64,000 bases of DNA from Bradyrhizobium stylosanthis (GCF_001641335.1 NZ_LVEM01000001.1:153428-217427); one strand, 5' to 3'. Positions 35,666 to 44,375 are shown, counted from the first letter of the stretch. Made by a program: numbers and translations. Notes: generated by a model from the sequence alone, not told the origin.

Positions 35666-36055
35666 ATGGCTTCGAACGTCGTCGCGCGCCGTTGCGCGAT
35701 GTTTTTCTTTGCGCTGTCGGTCTGTGTTGCCGGTGCTCGCCACATTACGGATGCGCATGCCGCCGGTGCCTTTGCGGTCGGCAAGTGCGGCGCCTATGGC
35801 CAGGCTTTTGACTACGGCGCGGAGCATGAGGCTCGCGCCGCGGCGCAGAAGCAGTGCAAGGGCGACTGCACGACCGTGACGATGAAGCGCGCCTGCGCGG
35901 CGATGTCGGTCGATATGGCCAACCCCTGCGGGGCCTATGGCTATGCCGTCAAGCCGAAGATCTCGGCCTCGCTCAATGCCGCGACGCGCGAATGCTACAA
36001 ATACGGCGGCAAGGAATGCGTGATCCGCGCCTGGGCCTGTGACGCCAAGGGCTGA
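35666..36055 (+). CDS. Secreted DUF4189-like protein
   Basis: The ATG at 35666 starts a 129-residue protein with a Sec signal ending 'GARHITDAHAAGAFA'. The mature part has six to eight Cys and the pattern 'GAYGQAFDYGAEHEARAAAQ' with 'CKGDCTTVTMKRACAAMSVD' and a C-terminal 'ACDAKG', which fits DUF4189 domains. These are small disulfide-rich periplasmic proteins of unknown role. It stands alone between two repeats. Confidence 0.85.
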   Translation: MASNVVARRCAMFFFALSVCVAGARHITDAHAAGAFAVGKCGAYGQAFDYGAEHEARAAAQKQCKGDCTTVTMKRACAAMSVDMANPCGAYGYAVKPKISASLNAATRECYKYGGKECVIRAWACDAKG

Positions 36056-36080
36056 TCTTTCGAGCGCTGAATTTTCTTGC

Positions 36081-36145
36081 TGTCATTCCGGGGCGATGCA
36101 ACGGTACCGCGCGGTGCGCGGATCTGAGCAGCGCAAGGAATGACA
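36081..36145. repeat. Short palindromic repeat
   Basis: TGTCATTCC (36081-36089) and GGAATGACA (36137-36145) bound a shortened member of the GTCATTCC repeat group. The centre holds GGTACCGCGCGGTGCGCGG. Confidence 0.6.
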
Positions 36146-36158
36146 ATCGGGGAAACAC

Positions 36159-36569
36159 ATGCAGTTCGACACCAAGATCGCCGTCGTGATCCGCACCGAT
36201 CTTCAGGCCTGGCAGAAGCTCAACGTCGCGTCCTTTCTCACCAGCGGCATCGCCGCTGCATTTCCCGATTGCATCGGTGAGCCCTATGAGGACGCCTCGG
36301 ACACGAAATACCACGCGCTGATCGGCCAGCCGATCCTGATCTACGGTGCCGACGGCCCGGCGCTGTCGCGCGCGCTCGACCGTGCGCTGACGCGGGGCGT
36401 GAAGCCGGCGGTCTACACCGAGGACATGTTCAAGACCACGCATGATGCCGCCAATCGCGAGGCGGTGAGGGCGGTCGCGCGCCCCGACCTCAATCTCGTC
36501 GGCCTCGCCATGCGCGCCGACCGCAAGGTGATCGACAAGATCGTGGACGGCTTGAAGTTCCATAGCTGA
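36159..36569 (+). CDS. DUF2000 family protein
   Basis: The 136-residue protein starts 'MQFDTKIAVVIRTDLQAWQK' and continues 'LNVASFLTSGIAAAFPDCIG', the pattern of DUF2000, a peptidyl-tRNA hydrolase II-like fold of unknown activity. 'YHALIGQPILIYGADGPALS' and 'LVGLAMRADRKVIDKIVDGL' are also conserved. No operon partner is evident; the start lies 14 bases after the repeat. Cytoplasmic location is likely. Confidence 0.85.
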   Translation: MQFDTKIAVVIRTDLQAWQKLNVASFLTSGIAAAFPDCIGEPYEDASDTKYHALIGQPILIYGADGPALSRALDRALTRGVKPAVYTEDMFKTTHDAANREAVRAVARPDLNLVGLAMRADRKVIDKIVDGLKFHS

Positions 36570-36704
36570 CGCGGCGTCCAGCTATCCGTCACGACGCTGT
36601 CATCCCGTTTTCGCCGACGCATAAAGTTGCGCGGTTTGACTCCAATCAAGGGCGCGCCGCGCGGCATCGCTAGTCTGTCTCTCGTATTGCAATGGAGCAG
36701 ACCC

Positions 36705-37730
36705 ATGCCGACCATGAAAGCCGCCGTCGTCAAACAATTTGGCAAGCCGCTGGTGATCGAGGATGTGCCGGTGCCGCAGCCCGGTCCCGGCGAGGTTCTG
36801 GTCAAGGTGAAAGCGTGCGGCGTCTGCCACACCGATCTGCACGCCGCCTCCGGCGACTGGCCGGTGAAGCCGGTTCCGCCCTTCATCCCTGGTCATGAAG
36901 CCGCTGGCATCGTCGCAGCCCTCGGGCCCGGCGTGAAGAATCTGAAGGTCGGCGATGCCGTCGGCGTCGCCTGGCTGCATGATGCGTGCATGTCGTGCGA
37001 ATATTGCGAGACCGGCTGGGAGACGCTGTGCGAGCACCAGCACAACACCGGCTACAGCGTGAACGGCGGCTTCGCCGAATATGTCATCGCCTCGGCCGCC
37101 TTCGCCGCAAAGCTGCCGGCGACGATCGATTTTGCCGGCATCGCGCCGATCCTGTGCGCCGGCGTCACCACCTACAAGGGATTGAAGGAGACAGAAGCCA
37201 AGCCCGGCGAATGGGTGGTGATCTCGGGCGTCGGCGGGCTCGGGCATGTCGCGGTCCAGTACGCCAAGGCGATGGGCCTGAAGGTCGCCGCGGTCGACAT
37301 CGCCGAGGACAAGCTCGCGCTCGCTCGCGAGACCGGCGCCGATCTCGCGGTCAACGCGCTCGCAGCCGATGCCGTGGACAAGGTGCTGGCGGCAACGGGA
37401 GGAGGGGCCCACGGCGTGCTGGTCACGGCGGTCTCGACCGCGGCGTTTGCGCAGGCGCTGAAGATGGTGCGGCGGAAGGGCACCGTCAGCCTCGTCGGCC
37501 TGCCGCCGGGCGAATTCCCGACGCCGATCTTCGACGTCGTGCTCAAGCGCATCACGGTGCGCGGCTCCATCGTCGGCACCCGCCGCGACCTCCAGGAGGC
37601 CATCGCCTTTGCCGCCGACGGCAAGGTCAAGGCCGAGGTGACGAAGGTGCCGCTCGCCGAGATCAACGGCGTCTTCGACCGCATGAAAGCGGGCAAGATC
37701 GATGGCCGCATGGTGCTGGATTTTGGCTGA
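36705..37730 (+). CDS. Zinc-dependent alcohol dehydrogenase (AdhP-like)
   Basis: The 341-residue MDR enzyme oxidises alcohols with NAD. Catalytic zinc ligands are in '[15 protein letters not shown]' and '[10 protein letters not shown]'. The structural zinc is held by four Cys in '[15 protein letters not shown]'. The coenzyme Rossmann motif is '[20 protein letters not shown]', and '[14 protein letters not shown]' has Asp for NAD preference. GGAG stands 9 bases before ATG 36705. Similarity in pattern to AdhP is strong; substrate could also be a formaldehyde adduct or benzyl alcohol. A short dispersed repeat follows (about 37731-37795). Confidence 0.94.
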   Translation: MPTMKAAVVKQFGKPLVIEDVPVPQPGPGEVLVKVKACGVCHTDLHAASGDWPVKPVPPFIPGHEAAGIVAALGPGVKNLKVGDAVGVAWLHDACMSCEYCETGWETLCEHQHNTGYSVNGGFAEYVIASAAFAAKLPATIDFAGIAPILCAGVTTYKGLKETEAKPGEWVVISGVGGLGHVAVQYAKAMGLKVAAVDIAEDKLALARETGADLAVNALAADAVDKVLAATGGGAHGVLVTAVSTAAFAQALKMVRRKGTVSLVGLPPGEFPTPIFDVVLKRITVRGSIVGTRRDLQEAIAFAADGKVKAEVTKVPLAEINGVFDRMKAGKIDGRMVLDFG

Positions 37731-37797
37731 AGCGTTTTCGAGCGAAGCGGATACCGGTTCGCGTCAAGACAACGTGCCGAAACGAGAGCCTGTTGCC

Positions 37798-38211
37798 TCA
37801 CCCCGGCGGCATGCCTTCGAATGTCGGCAGGCCGGGGTCGAGCCGGTCCCAGCCATGCCCGCGCGCGGCGTAGGTCACGGCTTGCGGCGTGTAGCGGGCG
37901 GGTTCGTCGAGGCTCGCGGCGCGGATGGTGAAGATCTCGGGCATGGCGGCGAAGGTCAGGTAGACCGGCAGGCCGCACTGCGGACAGAAGCCGCGCGTCT
38001 TCACGTTGCCGCTGTCGCCGACCATGTCCCAGTGCTTCGCTTCGCCCGTCAGCGTCACGCCGGCGCGCGCGAATGTCGCGTAGGAGCCGTGGCCGCTGCC
38101 GCTTTCCCGCTGGCAGTCCCGGCACTGGCAGTGATTGCTGAACAGCGGCTCGCCGACAATCGAATAGCGGATCGCGCCGCAGGCGCAGCCGCCGGTATAG
38201 GGTTTGTCCAT
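37798..38211 (-). CDS. GFA family protein (glutathione-dependent formaldehyde-activating-like)
   Basis: The 137-residue protein has the Mss4-like zinc fold of the GFA family: 'GGCACGAIRYSI', 'SNHCQCRDCQRESGSGHGSY' and 'GFCPQCGLPVYLTF', giving seven Cys for two zinc sites. Most GFA proteins are not proven formaldehyde enzymes. It is the last gene of a three-gene operon with an SRPBCC protein and an ArsR regulator, 12 bases after the former. A detoxification role is an inference. Confidence 0.9.
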   Translation of the reverse strand: MDKPYTGGCACGAIRYSIVGEPLFSNHCQCRDCQRESGSGHGSYATFARAGVTLTGEAKHWDMVGDSGNVKTRGFCPQCGLPVYLTFAAMPEIFTIRAASLDEPARYTPQAVTYAARGHGWDRLDPGLPTFEGMPPG

Positions 38212-38223
38212 CGCGATAACTCC

Positions 38224-38685
38224 TCACTCTTCGCCGCTGATCTCGTCGAGCTGGCGGACGACCTTCTTCCAGCCGCCGCTCATGACCGTGTAGGCCGACT
38301 CGTTCCTCGGCAGGACGAAGCCGGCATGAACCAGGCGGATCCGCGTGCCGGCTTCGACCGGCGTGAGCGACCAGGTCACGACCGTGTCGAGCGGCGCGCC
38401 GTAGCCGGTGTTGCGCTCATCGCCGCCCTTCCAGGCGTAGACGAGGCGGCTGAAAGCCACGACCTCGAGAACCCGGCAATGGATGACGCCATCCCAGTTG
38501 CCGCCCGGGGTGGTCTGGAACGTGAAGGCGTTGCCTTCGACGGCTTCGAATCCGGTCGGCTGCATCAGCCAGCGCGCGATCAGCTTTGCGCTGGTCAACG
38601 CCTTCCAGATCGTCTCGGCCGTGTGAGGGAAGACCTCGTCGATGACGATGTCCTGTGTTTCGGCTTTCAACGCGGCTGCACTCAC
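38224..38685 (-). CDS. SRPBCC (AHSA1-like) protein
   Basis: The 153-residue protein begins at a GTG that overlaps the ArsR stop (GTGA). The AHSA1/SRPBCC pattern is clear: 'VFPHTAETIWKALTSAKLIA', 'WDGVIHCRVLEVVAFSRLVY' and 'VVTWSLTPVEAGTRIRLVHA'. Such proteins bind small hydrophobic ligands, and they are often paired with an ArsR regulator, as here. The ligand is unknown. Confidence 0.93.
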   Translation of the reverse strand: MSAAALKAETQDIVIDEVFPHTAETIWKALTSAKLIARWLMQPTGFEAVEGNAFTFQTTPGGNWDGVIHCRVLEVVAFSRLVYAWKGGDERNTGYGAPLDTVVTWSLTPVEAGTRIRLVHAGFVLPRNESAYTVMSGGWKKVVRQLDEISGEE

Positions 38686-39017
38686 GGATCGATCTCCTTC
38701 AAGAGGTCACGCAGGTTCTGGAAGCGCTCGCGCCAGAACACGCCGTAATGATCCATCCAGGTCACCAGCGGTTCGAGTCCTTGCGGCGCTGCGCGGTAGT
38801 AGACGTTGCGGCCCTCGGCGCGCTCGGCGACGAGGCCGGCCTGCTTGAGGGATTTCAGGTGCTGCGAGATCGCGCCCTGCGTCACGCCGCTGCCGCGCGT
38901 CAGCTCGGCGACGCTGATCTCCTTGCTCTCGAACACACGCTCGAACACGGCGCGGCGCGTCGGATCGGCGAGGGCGCGCATCACGGTCGTGACGGGGTTT
39001 GGGGTGGCTTCAATCAT
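38682..39017 (-). CDS. ArsR family transcriptional regulator
   Basis: The 111-residue winged-helix regulator begins 'MIEATPNPVTTVMRALADPT' at ATG 39017; a TTG at 39026 lies upstream. The helix-turn-helix is 'SVAELTRGSGVTQGAISQHL' with 'KSLKQAGLVAERAEGRNVYY' as wing. Metal-binding Cys of ArsR/SmtB are absent apart from none in the helix, so it is of the non-metal type paired with SRPBCC genes. It probably represses its own operon through the tandem sites at 39026-39059. Confidence 0.93.
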   Translation of the reverse strand: MIEATPNPVTTVMRALADPTRRAVFERVFESKEISVAELTRGSGVTQGAISQHLKSLKQAGLVAERAEGRNVYYRAAPQGLEPLVTWMDHYGVFWRERFQNLRDLLKEIDP

Positions 39018-39025
39018 GCAATTCA

Positions 39026-39059
39026 ATTAGCAATCGCTAATTCATTAGTCAATGCTAAT
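39026..39059. promoter_or_regulatory. Tandem ArsR-type operators
   Basis: ATTAGCAATCGCTAAT (39026-39041) is an inverted repeat with 6-base arms, and ATTAGTCAATGCTAAT (39044-39059) has 5-base arms. Their centres are 18 bases apart. They lie directly upstream of the ArsR start at 39017 and match the ATTAG/CTAAT half-sites usual for this regulator type. Confidence 0.75.
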
Positions 39060-39105
39060 CGATTTGCCCGAGTTCACGGGATAGGACTGCCTTACTGTCT
39101 TGACG

Positions 39106-39125
39106 ATGACTGACCAGTCAGTCAT
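39106..39125. promoter_or_regulatory. TetR-type operator
   Basis: ATGACTGAC-CA-GTCAGTCAT is a perfect dyad with 9-base arms. It ends 9 bases before the TetR gene start at 39135, so the repressor bound there would block transcription. TGACTGAC half-sites are typical of this TetR group, which controls HlyD-ABC exporters. Confidence 0.8.
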
Positions 39126-39134
39126 AAATATTAG

Positions 39135-39821
39135 ATGATCAAAAGGCCAACCAAAGCCGCCGCCTTGCCATCCACCCACGCCGGTGCGGAGCGCTCTGCG
39201 CCGGCGAGCCGCGAGGAGGCGCCCGCCTCGAGCCGCGCGGCGGAGCGGCGCGCGGCGATCGTGGAAGCCGCGATGGAGGAATTCATCGCGCGCGGCTTTG
39301 CCGCGACCAGGCTCGATGACATCGCCAAGCGCGCGGGCGTCGCCAAGGGCACGATCTACCTGCACTTCAAGGACAAGGAATCGATGTTCGAGGAGCTGGT
39401 GCGCACCGTGATCGTGCCAGTCGTGGCGAAGCTGAATGCGCTGCCGCCGCCGACCGGTTCGGTGCGGGATCTCATCGAGGCCTTCGCCGGCAACTTCCTG
39501 AAAGAGGTCATCGGCACCAGGCGCGGCGATCTCGTCCGTCTGATCGTGGCGGAGGGGCCGCGGTTTCCGTCCGTCGCAGATTTCTATTACCGCGAGGTGG
39601 TCTCGCGCGGGATCGCCGGGATGCGCGCATTGATCGAGCTCGGCATTGCCCGCGGCGAGATCCGCGAGAAGGACCTCGCGCGCTATCCGCAGATCCTGGT
39701 CGCACCCGCGATGATCGCGGTGATCTGGCAGAGCCTTTTTGCGCGGCATGCGCCGCTCGACGCGCAGGACATGCTGCGCGTCCATCTTGATTTGATTTTT
39801 GGCGAACGGAGGACGACATGA
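39135..39821 (+). CDS. TetR family regulator of the adjacent exporter
   Basis: The 228-residue protein has a basic Ala-rich leader of about 35 residues, then the TetR helix-turn-helix: 'AAIVEAAMEEFIARGFAATR', 'LDDIAKRAGVAKGTIYLHFK'. The C-terminal part resembles the CerR/CecR group. It is the first gene of a TetR-HlyD-ABC ATPase-ABC permease operon, like ybiH-ybhGFSR of enteric bacteria. The stop overlaps the HlyD start (ATGA). An operator lies just upstream, so autoregulation is likely. Confidence 0.93.
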   Translation: MIKRPTKAAALPSTHAGAERSAPASREEAPASSRAAERRAAIVEAAMEEFIARGFAATRLDDIAKRAGVAKGTIYLHFKDKESMFEELVRTVIVPVVAKLNALPPPTGSVRDLIEAFAGNFLKEVIGTRRGDLVRLIVAEGPRFPSVADFYYREVVSRGIAGMRALIELGIARGEIREKDLARYPQILVAPAMIAVIWQSLFARHAPLDAQDMLRVHLDLIFGERRTT

Positions 39822-40735
39822 CGTCGTCGCGGAAAATCTCTCACCTCATCCTGAGGAGCGCGGAACGCGCGTCTCGAAGGATGCAGGCCCGGCTGTGGCT
39901 CCTCGCCCTTCGAGACGCGGCTTCGCGGCTCCTCAGGGTGAGGGATCGGCAGAAGTATCTGCCGCAGCTCTGCTCCATCGCAATTCTCGTCCTCGCAACC
40001 GGCCTTGCCGGCTGCAAGGAGAAGCGCGAGCCCGGTTTCCAGGGCTGGGTCGAGGCCGACATGATCTATGTCAGCCCGGACGAGGCCGGTCGCGTGACCA
40101 AGCTGAACATTCGCGAGGGCGACGAGGTCAAGGTCGGCGATCAGCTCTATTCCGTCGACGACGACCTCCAGCTCGCCGATCTCAACCAGAACAAGGCGAC
40201 GCTGGCGAACGCGCAGCAGACCTATGACCGGGCGGCGTCGCTGAACAAGACCGGTTCGGGCACGCAGGCCAATCTTGACTCCGCCGTGTCCTCGCTGCGG
40301 GTCGCGGAAGCGCGGGTCGCGACGTCGGAGACGCGGATGGCGCGGCGCAAGGGCTTTGCGCCCGTCGCCGGCACCATCCAGCAGATTTACTTCCGCGAGG
40401 GCGAGATGGTGGCGGCGCAGCGGCCGGTGCTCTCGATCATGCCGCCCGGCAACATGAAGCTGCGCTTCTTCGTGCCCGAGTCCGAGCTGCCGAAGCTTTC
40501 GATCGGCGACACCGTGCGGATCGCCTGCGACAATTGCGCGGCTGATCTCACCGCGAAGATCTACTTCATCGCGACCTCGGCGGAATACACCCCGCCCGTC
40601 ATCTACAGCCTCGAGGAGCGCAACAAGCTGGTCTATCTGGTGCAGGCGCGGCCGTCGCGTCCCGACGCCCTGCGCGTGGGGCAGCCGATCGACGTCTATC
40701 TCAATCCCAAGACCCCAGTGGCAGACAAGCGATGA
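39818..40735 (+). CDS. HlyD-type membrane fusion lipoprotein, N-terminus extended by a repeat
   Basis: The 305-residue frame starts with an ATG overlapping the TetR stop. Residues 8-42 are encoded by a dispersed DNA repeat (39840-39943) and read as Arg/Leu-rich filler. The conserved protein begins at about residue 41 with a lipoprotein signal, 'LCSIAILVLATGLAGCKEKR' (lipobox LAGC). A GTG at 39938 would start right before that signal and may be the real start. The rest is HlyD: 'VSPDEAGRVTKLNIREGDEV', a coiled coil, and 'PVAGTIQQIYFREGEMV'. It links the ABC exporter to the periplasm. Confidence 0.88.
   Translation: MTSSRKISHLILRSAERASRRMQARLWLLALRDAASRLLRVRDRQKYLPQLCSIAILVLATGLAGCKEKREPGFQGWVEADMIYVSPDEAGRVTKLNIREGDEVKVGDQLYSVDDDLQLADLNQNKATLANAQQTYDRAASLNKTGSGTQANLDSAVSSLRVAEARVATSETRMARRKGFAPVAGTIQQIYFREGEMVAAQRPVLSIMPPGNMKLRFFVPESELPKLSIGDTVRIACDNCAADLTAKIYFIATSAEYTPPVIYSLEERNKLVYLVQARPSRPDALRVGQPIDVYLNPKTPVADKR
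39840..39943. repeat. Dispersed repeat inside the 5' end of the HlyD gene
   Basis: CTCACCTCATCCTGAGGAGC at the left faces GCTCCTCAGGGTGAGG at the right, and CGCGTCTCGAAGG faces CCTTCGAGACGCG inside. The element has the look of an intergenic bradyrhizobial repeat, yet it lies in frame within the annotated coding sequence with no stop codon. Confidence 0.8.
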
Positions 40736-41664
40736 ACGGCGGCAACGGCATCGCGATCGACGTCAAGGGCCTGACCAAATCGTTCGGCGGCCGCGAGGTC
40801 GTGCACGATCTGTCGATGCAGGTGAAGCGCGGCTCGATCTACGGCTTCCTCGGGCCGAACGGCTCGGGCAAGACCACGACCATCCGCATCCTCTGCGGCC
40901 TGCTGACGCCCGACAGCGGTGAGGGCACCTGCCTGGGCTACGACATCCGACGCGATGCCGACAAGATCAAGCGCCAGGTCGGCTACATGACGCAGCGCTT
41001 CAGCCTGTACCAGGACCTGTCGGTGCGTGAGAATCTCGAATTCGTCGCGCGGCTTTACGGTCTCGCCGACGCGCGCGGCGCTGCACGCGACATGATCAAG
41101 CGGCTCGGGCTTTCCGGCCGCGAGGAGCAGCTTGCGGGCGAGCTCTCGGGCGGCTGGAAGCAGCGGCTGGCGCTGGGCGCGTGCACGCTGCCGAGCCCCA
41201 AGCTGCTGCTGCTGGACGAGCCGACCGCGGGCGTCGATCCCAAGGCGCGGCGCGATTTCTGGAACGAGATCCATGCACTCGCGGCCGAGGGCCTCACGGT
41301 GCTGGTCTCGACCCACTACATGGACGAGGCCGAGCGCTGTCACGAGATCGCCTATATCGCCTACGGCCATCTTTTGACGCATGGCACGGTGGAGGAGGTG
41401 ATCGCGGGATCCGCGTTGACGACCTACACGGTGACCGGTGATGAGCTGAACGAGCTGACCGCGGCACTTGCCGGCAAGCCCGGCGTGGACATGGTCGCGC
41501 CGTTCGGCACCTCCTTGCACGTTTCAGGGCGCGATGTCGCCGCGCTTGAATCCAGCATTGCGCCGTGGCGCGACAAAAGCGGCCTGCACTGGCACAAATC
41601 GTCGCCCTCGCTCGAAGACGTCTTCATCGAGCTGATGAACCGCTCCAGGGACAATTTCCAATGA
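40732..41664 (+). CDS. ABC exporter ATPase
   Basis: The 310-residue ATPase has Walker A 'GPNGSGKTTTIRILCGLLTP', Q loop 'QRFSLYQDLSVRENLEF', signature 'LSGGWKQRLALGACTLPSPK' and Walker B 'LLLLDEPTAGVDPKARRDFW'. The C-terminal 90 residues form the regulatory tail common in DrrA/YbhF types. It overlaps both neighbours by 4 bases. Together with HlyD and the ABC-2 permease it should export a drug-like or hydrophobic compound. Confidence 0.95.
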   Translation: MNGGNGIAIDVKGLTKSFGGREVVHDLSMQVKRGSIYGFLGPNGSGKTTTIRILCGLLTPDSGEGTCLGYDIRRDADKIKRQVGYMTQRFSLYQDLSVRENLEFVARLYGLADARGAARDMIKRLGLSGREEQLAGELSGGWKQRLALGACTLPSPKLLLLDEPTAGVDPKARRDFWNEIHALAAEGLTVLVSTHYMDEAERCHEIAYIAYGHLLTHGTVEEVIAGSALTTYTVTGDELNELTAALAGKPGVDMVAPFGTSLHVSGRDVAALESSIAPWRDKSGLHWHKSSPSLEDVFIELMNRSRDNFQ

Positions 41665-42824
41665 GCGCGATCGATCATCCCACGCCGGCGCACGAAGTCC
41701 GCGAACGCTTCGGCTTCTGGAAGCGCTCCTATGCGATGCTGATCAAGGAGTTCATCCAGCTGAGGCGCGACCGCGTCTCGTTCGCGATGATCGTGATGCT
41801 GCCGGTGATGCAGCTCATGCTGTTCGGCTATGCCATCAACACCACGCCGCATAACCTGCCGAGCGCAGTGCTGCTCCAGGAAGACAGCGATCTCGCCCGC
41901 TCGGTGCTGAAGGCACTGGAAAACACCAAATATTTCCGCTTCCTCTACGAGGTGCACGACGTCGATGATTTCGACAATCTGCTGAAGTCGGGCAAGGTGC
42001 TGTTCGGCGTCGAGATCCCGCGCGGCTTCGAGCGGGCGGTGCGACGCGGCGACAAGCCGGCACTGCTGGTCGCGGCCGACGCCACCGATCCCGTGGCGGC
42101 AAGCGCCGCGCTCGGCTCGCTCGGCATGGTCGTCCAGACTGCGCTCAAGCACGATCTCTATATCGGCGATCCCCCGGAGATGCCGTTCGAGATTCGCGCG
42201 CACGCCCGCTACAATCCGGCGGCGAACTCCAGCCTCAACATCGTGCCGGGCCTCGTCGGCACCATCCTCACCATGACCATGCTGATCTTTACCGCGCTCT
42301 CGGTCACGCGCGAGGTCGAGCGCGGCACGATGGAAGCCCTGCTGTCGATGCCGATCAAGCCGGTCGAGGTGATGTTCGGCAAGATCATCCCTTACGTGCT
42401 GGTCGGCTTTGTCCAGGCCTTCCTGATCATCGGCATCGGCGTGGTCATGTTCGGCGTGCCCGTGCTTGGCAATCTGTTCCTGCTGGCGCTGCTCTCGACG
42501 CTGTTCATCACCACCAACCTTTCGATCGGCTATACCATCTCGACGGTGGTGCAGAACCAGCTCCAGGCGATGCAGATGTCGATGATGTTCTTCCTGCCGA
42601 GCATCCTGCTCTCCGGTTTCATGTTCCCGTTCGCGGGGATGCCGGCCTGGGCGCAATATCTCGGCGAGGCCCTGCCGCTGACGCATTATTTGCGCATCGT
42701 CCGCGCCATCATGCTGAAGGGCGCGACCATGCAGAACGTGCGCTTCGACGCCCTGGCGCTGGCGGCCCTGATGCTGGTCGCCATGACCATCGCCGTGACG
42801 CGCTTCCGCCGCACGCTGGATTGA
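41661..42824 (+). CDS. ABC-2 type permease (YbhR/YhhJ-like)
   Basis: The ATG at 41661 overlaps the ATPase stop. The 387-residue protein has one N-terminal helix ('VSFAMIVMLPVMQLMLFGYA'), a periplasmic domain of about 130 residues, and five C-terminal helices including 'GLVGTILTMTMLIFTALSVT' and 'FFLPSILLSGFMFPFAGMPA'. The 'TREVERGTMEALLSMPIKPV' loop is the family mark. Only one permease gene is present, so it probably acts as a homodimer, unlike the YbhS-YbhR pair. Confidence 0.94.
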   Translation: MSAIDHPTPAHEVRERFGFWKRSYAMLIKEFIQLRRDRVSFAMIVMLPVMQLMLFGYAINTTPHNLPSAVLLQEDSDLARSVLKALENTKYFRFLYEVHDVDDFDNLLKSGKVLFGVEIPRGFERAVRRGDKPALLVAADATDPVAASAALGSLGMVVQTALKHDLYIGDPPEMPFEIRAHARYNPAANSSLNIVPGLVGTILTMTMLIFTALSVTREVERGTMEALLSMPIKPVEVMFGKIIPYVLVGFVQAFLIIGIGVVMFGVPVLGNLFLLALLSTLFITTNLSIGYTISTVVQNQLQAMQMSMMFFLPSILLSGFMFPFAGMPAWAQYLGEALPLTHYLRIVRAIMLKGATMQNVRFDALALAALMLVAMTIAVTRFRRTLD

Positions 42825-42836
42825 GGCACAATGCCC

Positions 42837-42917
42837 GGAGTCATTCCGGGGGGCGAAGCGCGAACCCGGAATCTCGAGATTCCGGGTTCGATGCTGTCGC
42901 ATTACCTCGGAATGACC
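42837..42917. repeat. Repeat with perfect 30-bp palindrome
   Basis: GTCATTCCGGG near 42840 faces CTCGGAATGACC at the right end. Its core, 42861-42890, is a perfect 30-base palindrome centred on CTCGAG. The right end lies only 7 bases before the cyclase start, so it could form a hairpin in that leader. Confidence 0.8.
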
Positions 42918-42924
42918 AGGGGGG

Positions 42925-44232
42925 ATGATGGTCAGCTTTGCGAGCAGGAAGACGCGACAGCACGCCGTCTTGTCGGAGGATTTCGAGCGCGAGCTGACGC
43001 GGGAGGTGCTGCGCACCGAGCTGTTGCGGGTGAGGGCGCTGATCACAACCGGCTGCGTCATGACCCTCTTCCTCACCACGATTTATCTGATCGATCCCAT
43101 CGTGGTGAACCGGGTCTGGCGCGGGGCCGAAGGGCTCGCCGAGGTCTACGGCCTGCTCATCGGCTTCATCCTGTTCGAGGTCTGGGTCCACACCCAGATC
43201 AGGAAGAACCTCAAGCTCGATCGCGATCTGCCGGTTGTCAGGCGCTATATCGGTGCGCTGATCGAGACGTCGCTGCCCACCGTGATCCTGATTCTGCAGA
43301 TCCGGTCCATGGGCGCAAGCCAGGCGCTCGGCTTCGCGGTGCCGCTGATCTATTTCATCTTCGTCATCCTCTCGACCCTGCGGCTCGATTTCTGGCTTTC
43401 CACCTTCACCGGCTTCGTCGCCGCCGCCCAGCTGTTTGCCGTCGCGTCGATCTATGATTCATCGAGCTTCGGCGAGCCGCAGACCTATTTCCACGGGGTG
43501 CGCAGCACCATCATCCTGATCTGCGGCGTGCTCGCAGGCTCCGTCGGCGCTCAGCTTCGCCGGCAGTTTGCCGCGAGCATCGCCGCCGCCACCGCGCGCG
43601 ACCGCGTGACCAATCTGTTCGGCCAGCACGTCTCCCCGCAGGTGGTGGAACGGCTGATGGCGGCGGGAACGGGCGCGGGCGGCGACGTCCGCCGTGTCGC
43701 GGTGATGTTCGTGGACTTCCGCGGTTTCACCGCCGGCGCCCAGTCGCGCACCCCGCAGGAGGTGGTCGACCGCCTCGACGGCGCCTTCGCGGTGCTGGTC
43801 GACATCCTCGACCGCGAGGGCGGCATCGTCAACAAGTTCCTGGGCGACGGCTTTCTCGCGCTGTTCGGCGCGCCGCTGGAGGCATCCGACGCCGCCCATC
43901 GCGCGGTCGCCGCGGGCCGCGAGATGCTGAAGGCCATGCACCGCATCAACGCGGAGACCAGCTGGCCGCTGCGGATCGGCATCGGCATCCATTTCGGCGA
44001 GGTCGTCGCCGGCAATATCGGCTCGCCCAGGCGCAAGGAGTATACGGTGATCGGCGACACCGTGAATTTTGCTTCGCGCCTGGAAGCGCTGAACAAGGAG
44101 TTCGGCTCGCAACTGCTGATCTCCGCGTCCGTCCGCGAAGCACTCGGCAAGGACGGCGACGATGCCGTCGCGCTCGGCGAGGTCGAGGTGCGCGGCTACG
44201 ACCATAAGGTGCCGGTGTTCCAGCTGGGGTAG
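42925..44232 (+). CDS. Membrane class III adenylate/guanylate cyclase
   Basis: The 435-residue protein has about six membrane helices in residues 40-215, then a class III cyclase catalytic domain (about 245-432). Metal-binding Asp residues are in 'VAVMFVDFRGFTAGAQSRTP' and 'VNKFLGDGFLALFGAPLEAS'. 'IGIGIHFGEVVAGNIGSPRR' and 'YTVIGDTVNFASRLEALNKE' complete the active site. Two ATGs (42925, 42928) are possible starts. It makes cAMP or possibly cGMP in response to an unknown membrane signal. Rhizobia carry many such cyclases. Confidence 0.94.
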   Translation: MMVSFASRKTRQHAVLSEDFERELTREVLRTELLRVRALITTGCVMTLFLTTIYLIDPIVVNRVWRGAEGLAEVYGLLIGFILFEVWVHTQIRKNLKLDRDLPVVRRYIGALIETSLPTVILILQIRSMGASQALGFAVPLIYFIFVILSTLRLDFWLSTFTGFVAAAQLFAVASIYDSSSFGEPQTYFHGVRSTIILICGVLAGSVGAQLRRQFAASIAAATARDRVTNLFGQHVSPQVVERLMAAGTGAGGDVRRVAVMFVDFRGFTAGAQSRTPQEVVDRLDGAFAVLVDILDREGGIVNKFLGDGFLALFGAPLEASDAAHRAVAAGREMLKAMHRINAETSWPLRIGIGIHFGEVVAGNIGSPRRKEYTVIGDTVNFASRLEALNKEFGSQLLISASVREALGKDGDDAVALGEVEVRGYDHKVPVFQLG

Positions 44233-44375
44233 GGCACCTTCAAGTGCGCGTCGCATTTCCTTGAAGCGGATCGCGTTCCGTTGATGACACGTGATGAAAT
44301 ATCGCTGGTAATTTTCGGGTCCTGCATTGTGGAAGCCGAACGTCTCGGCTTTCGCTTGTCACCCGGAGAAAGCCA

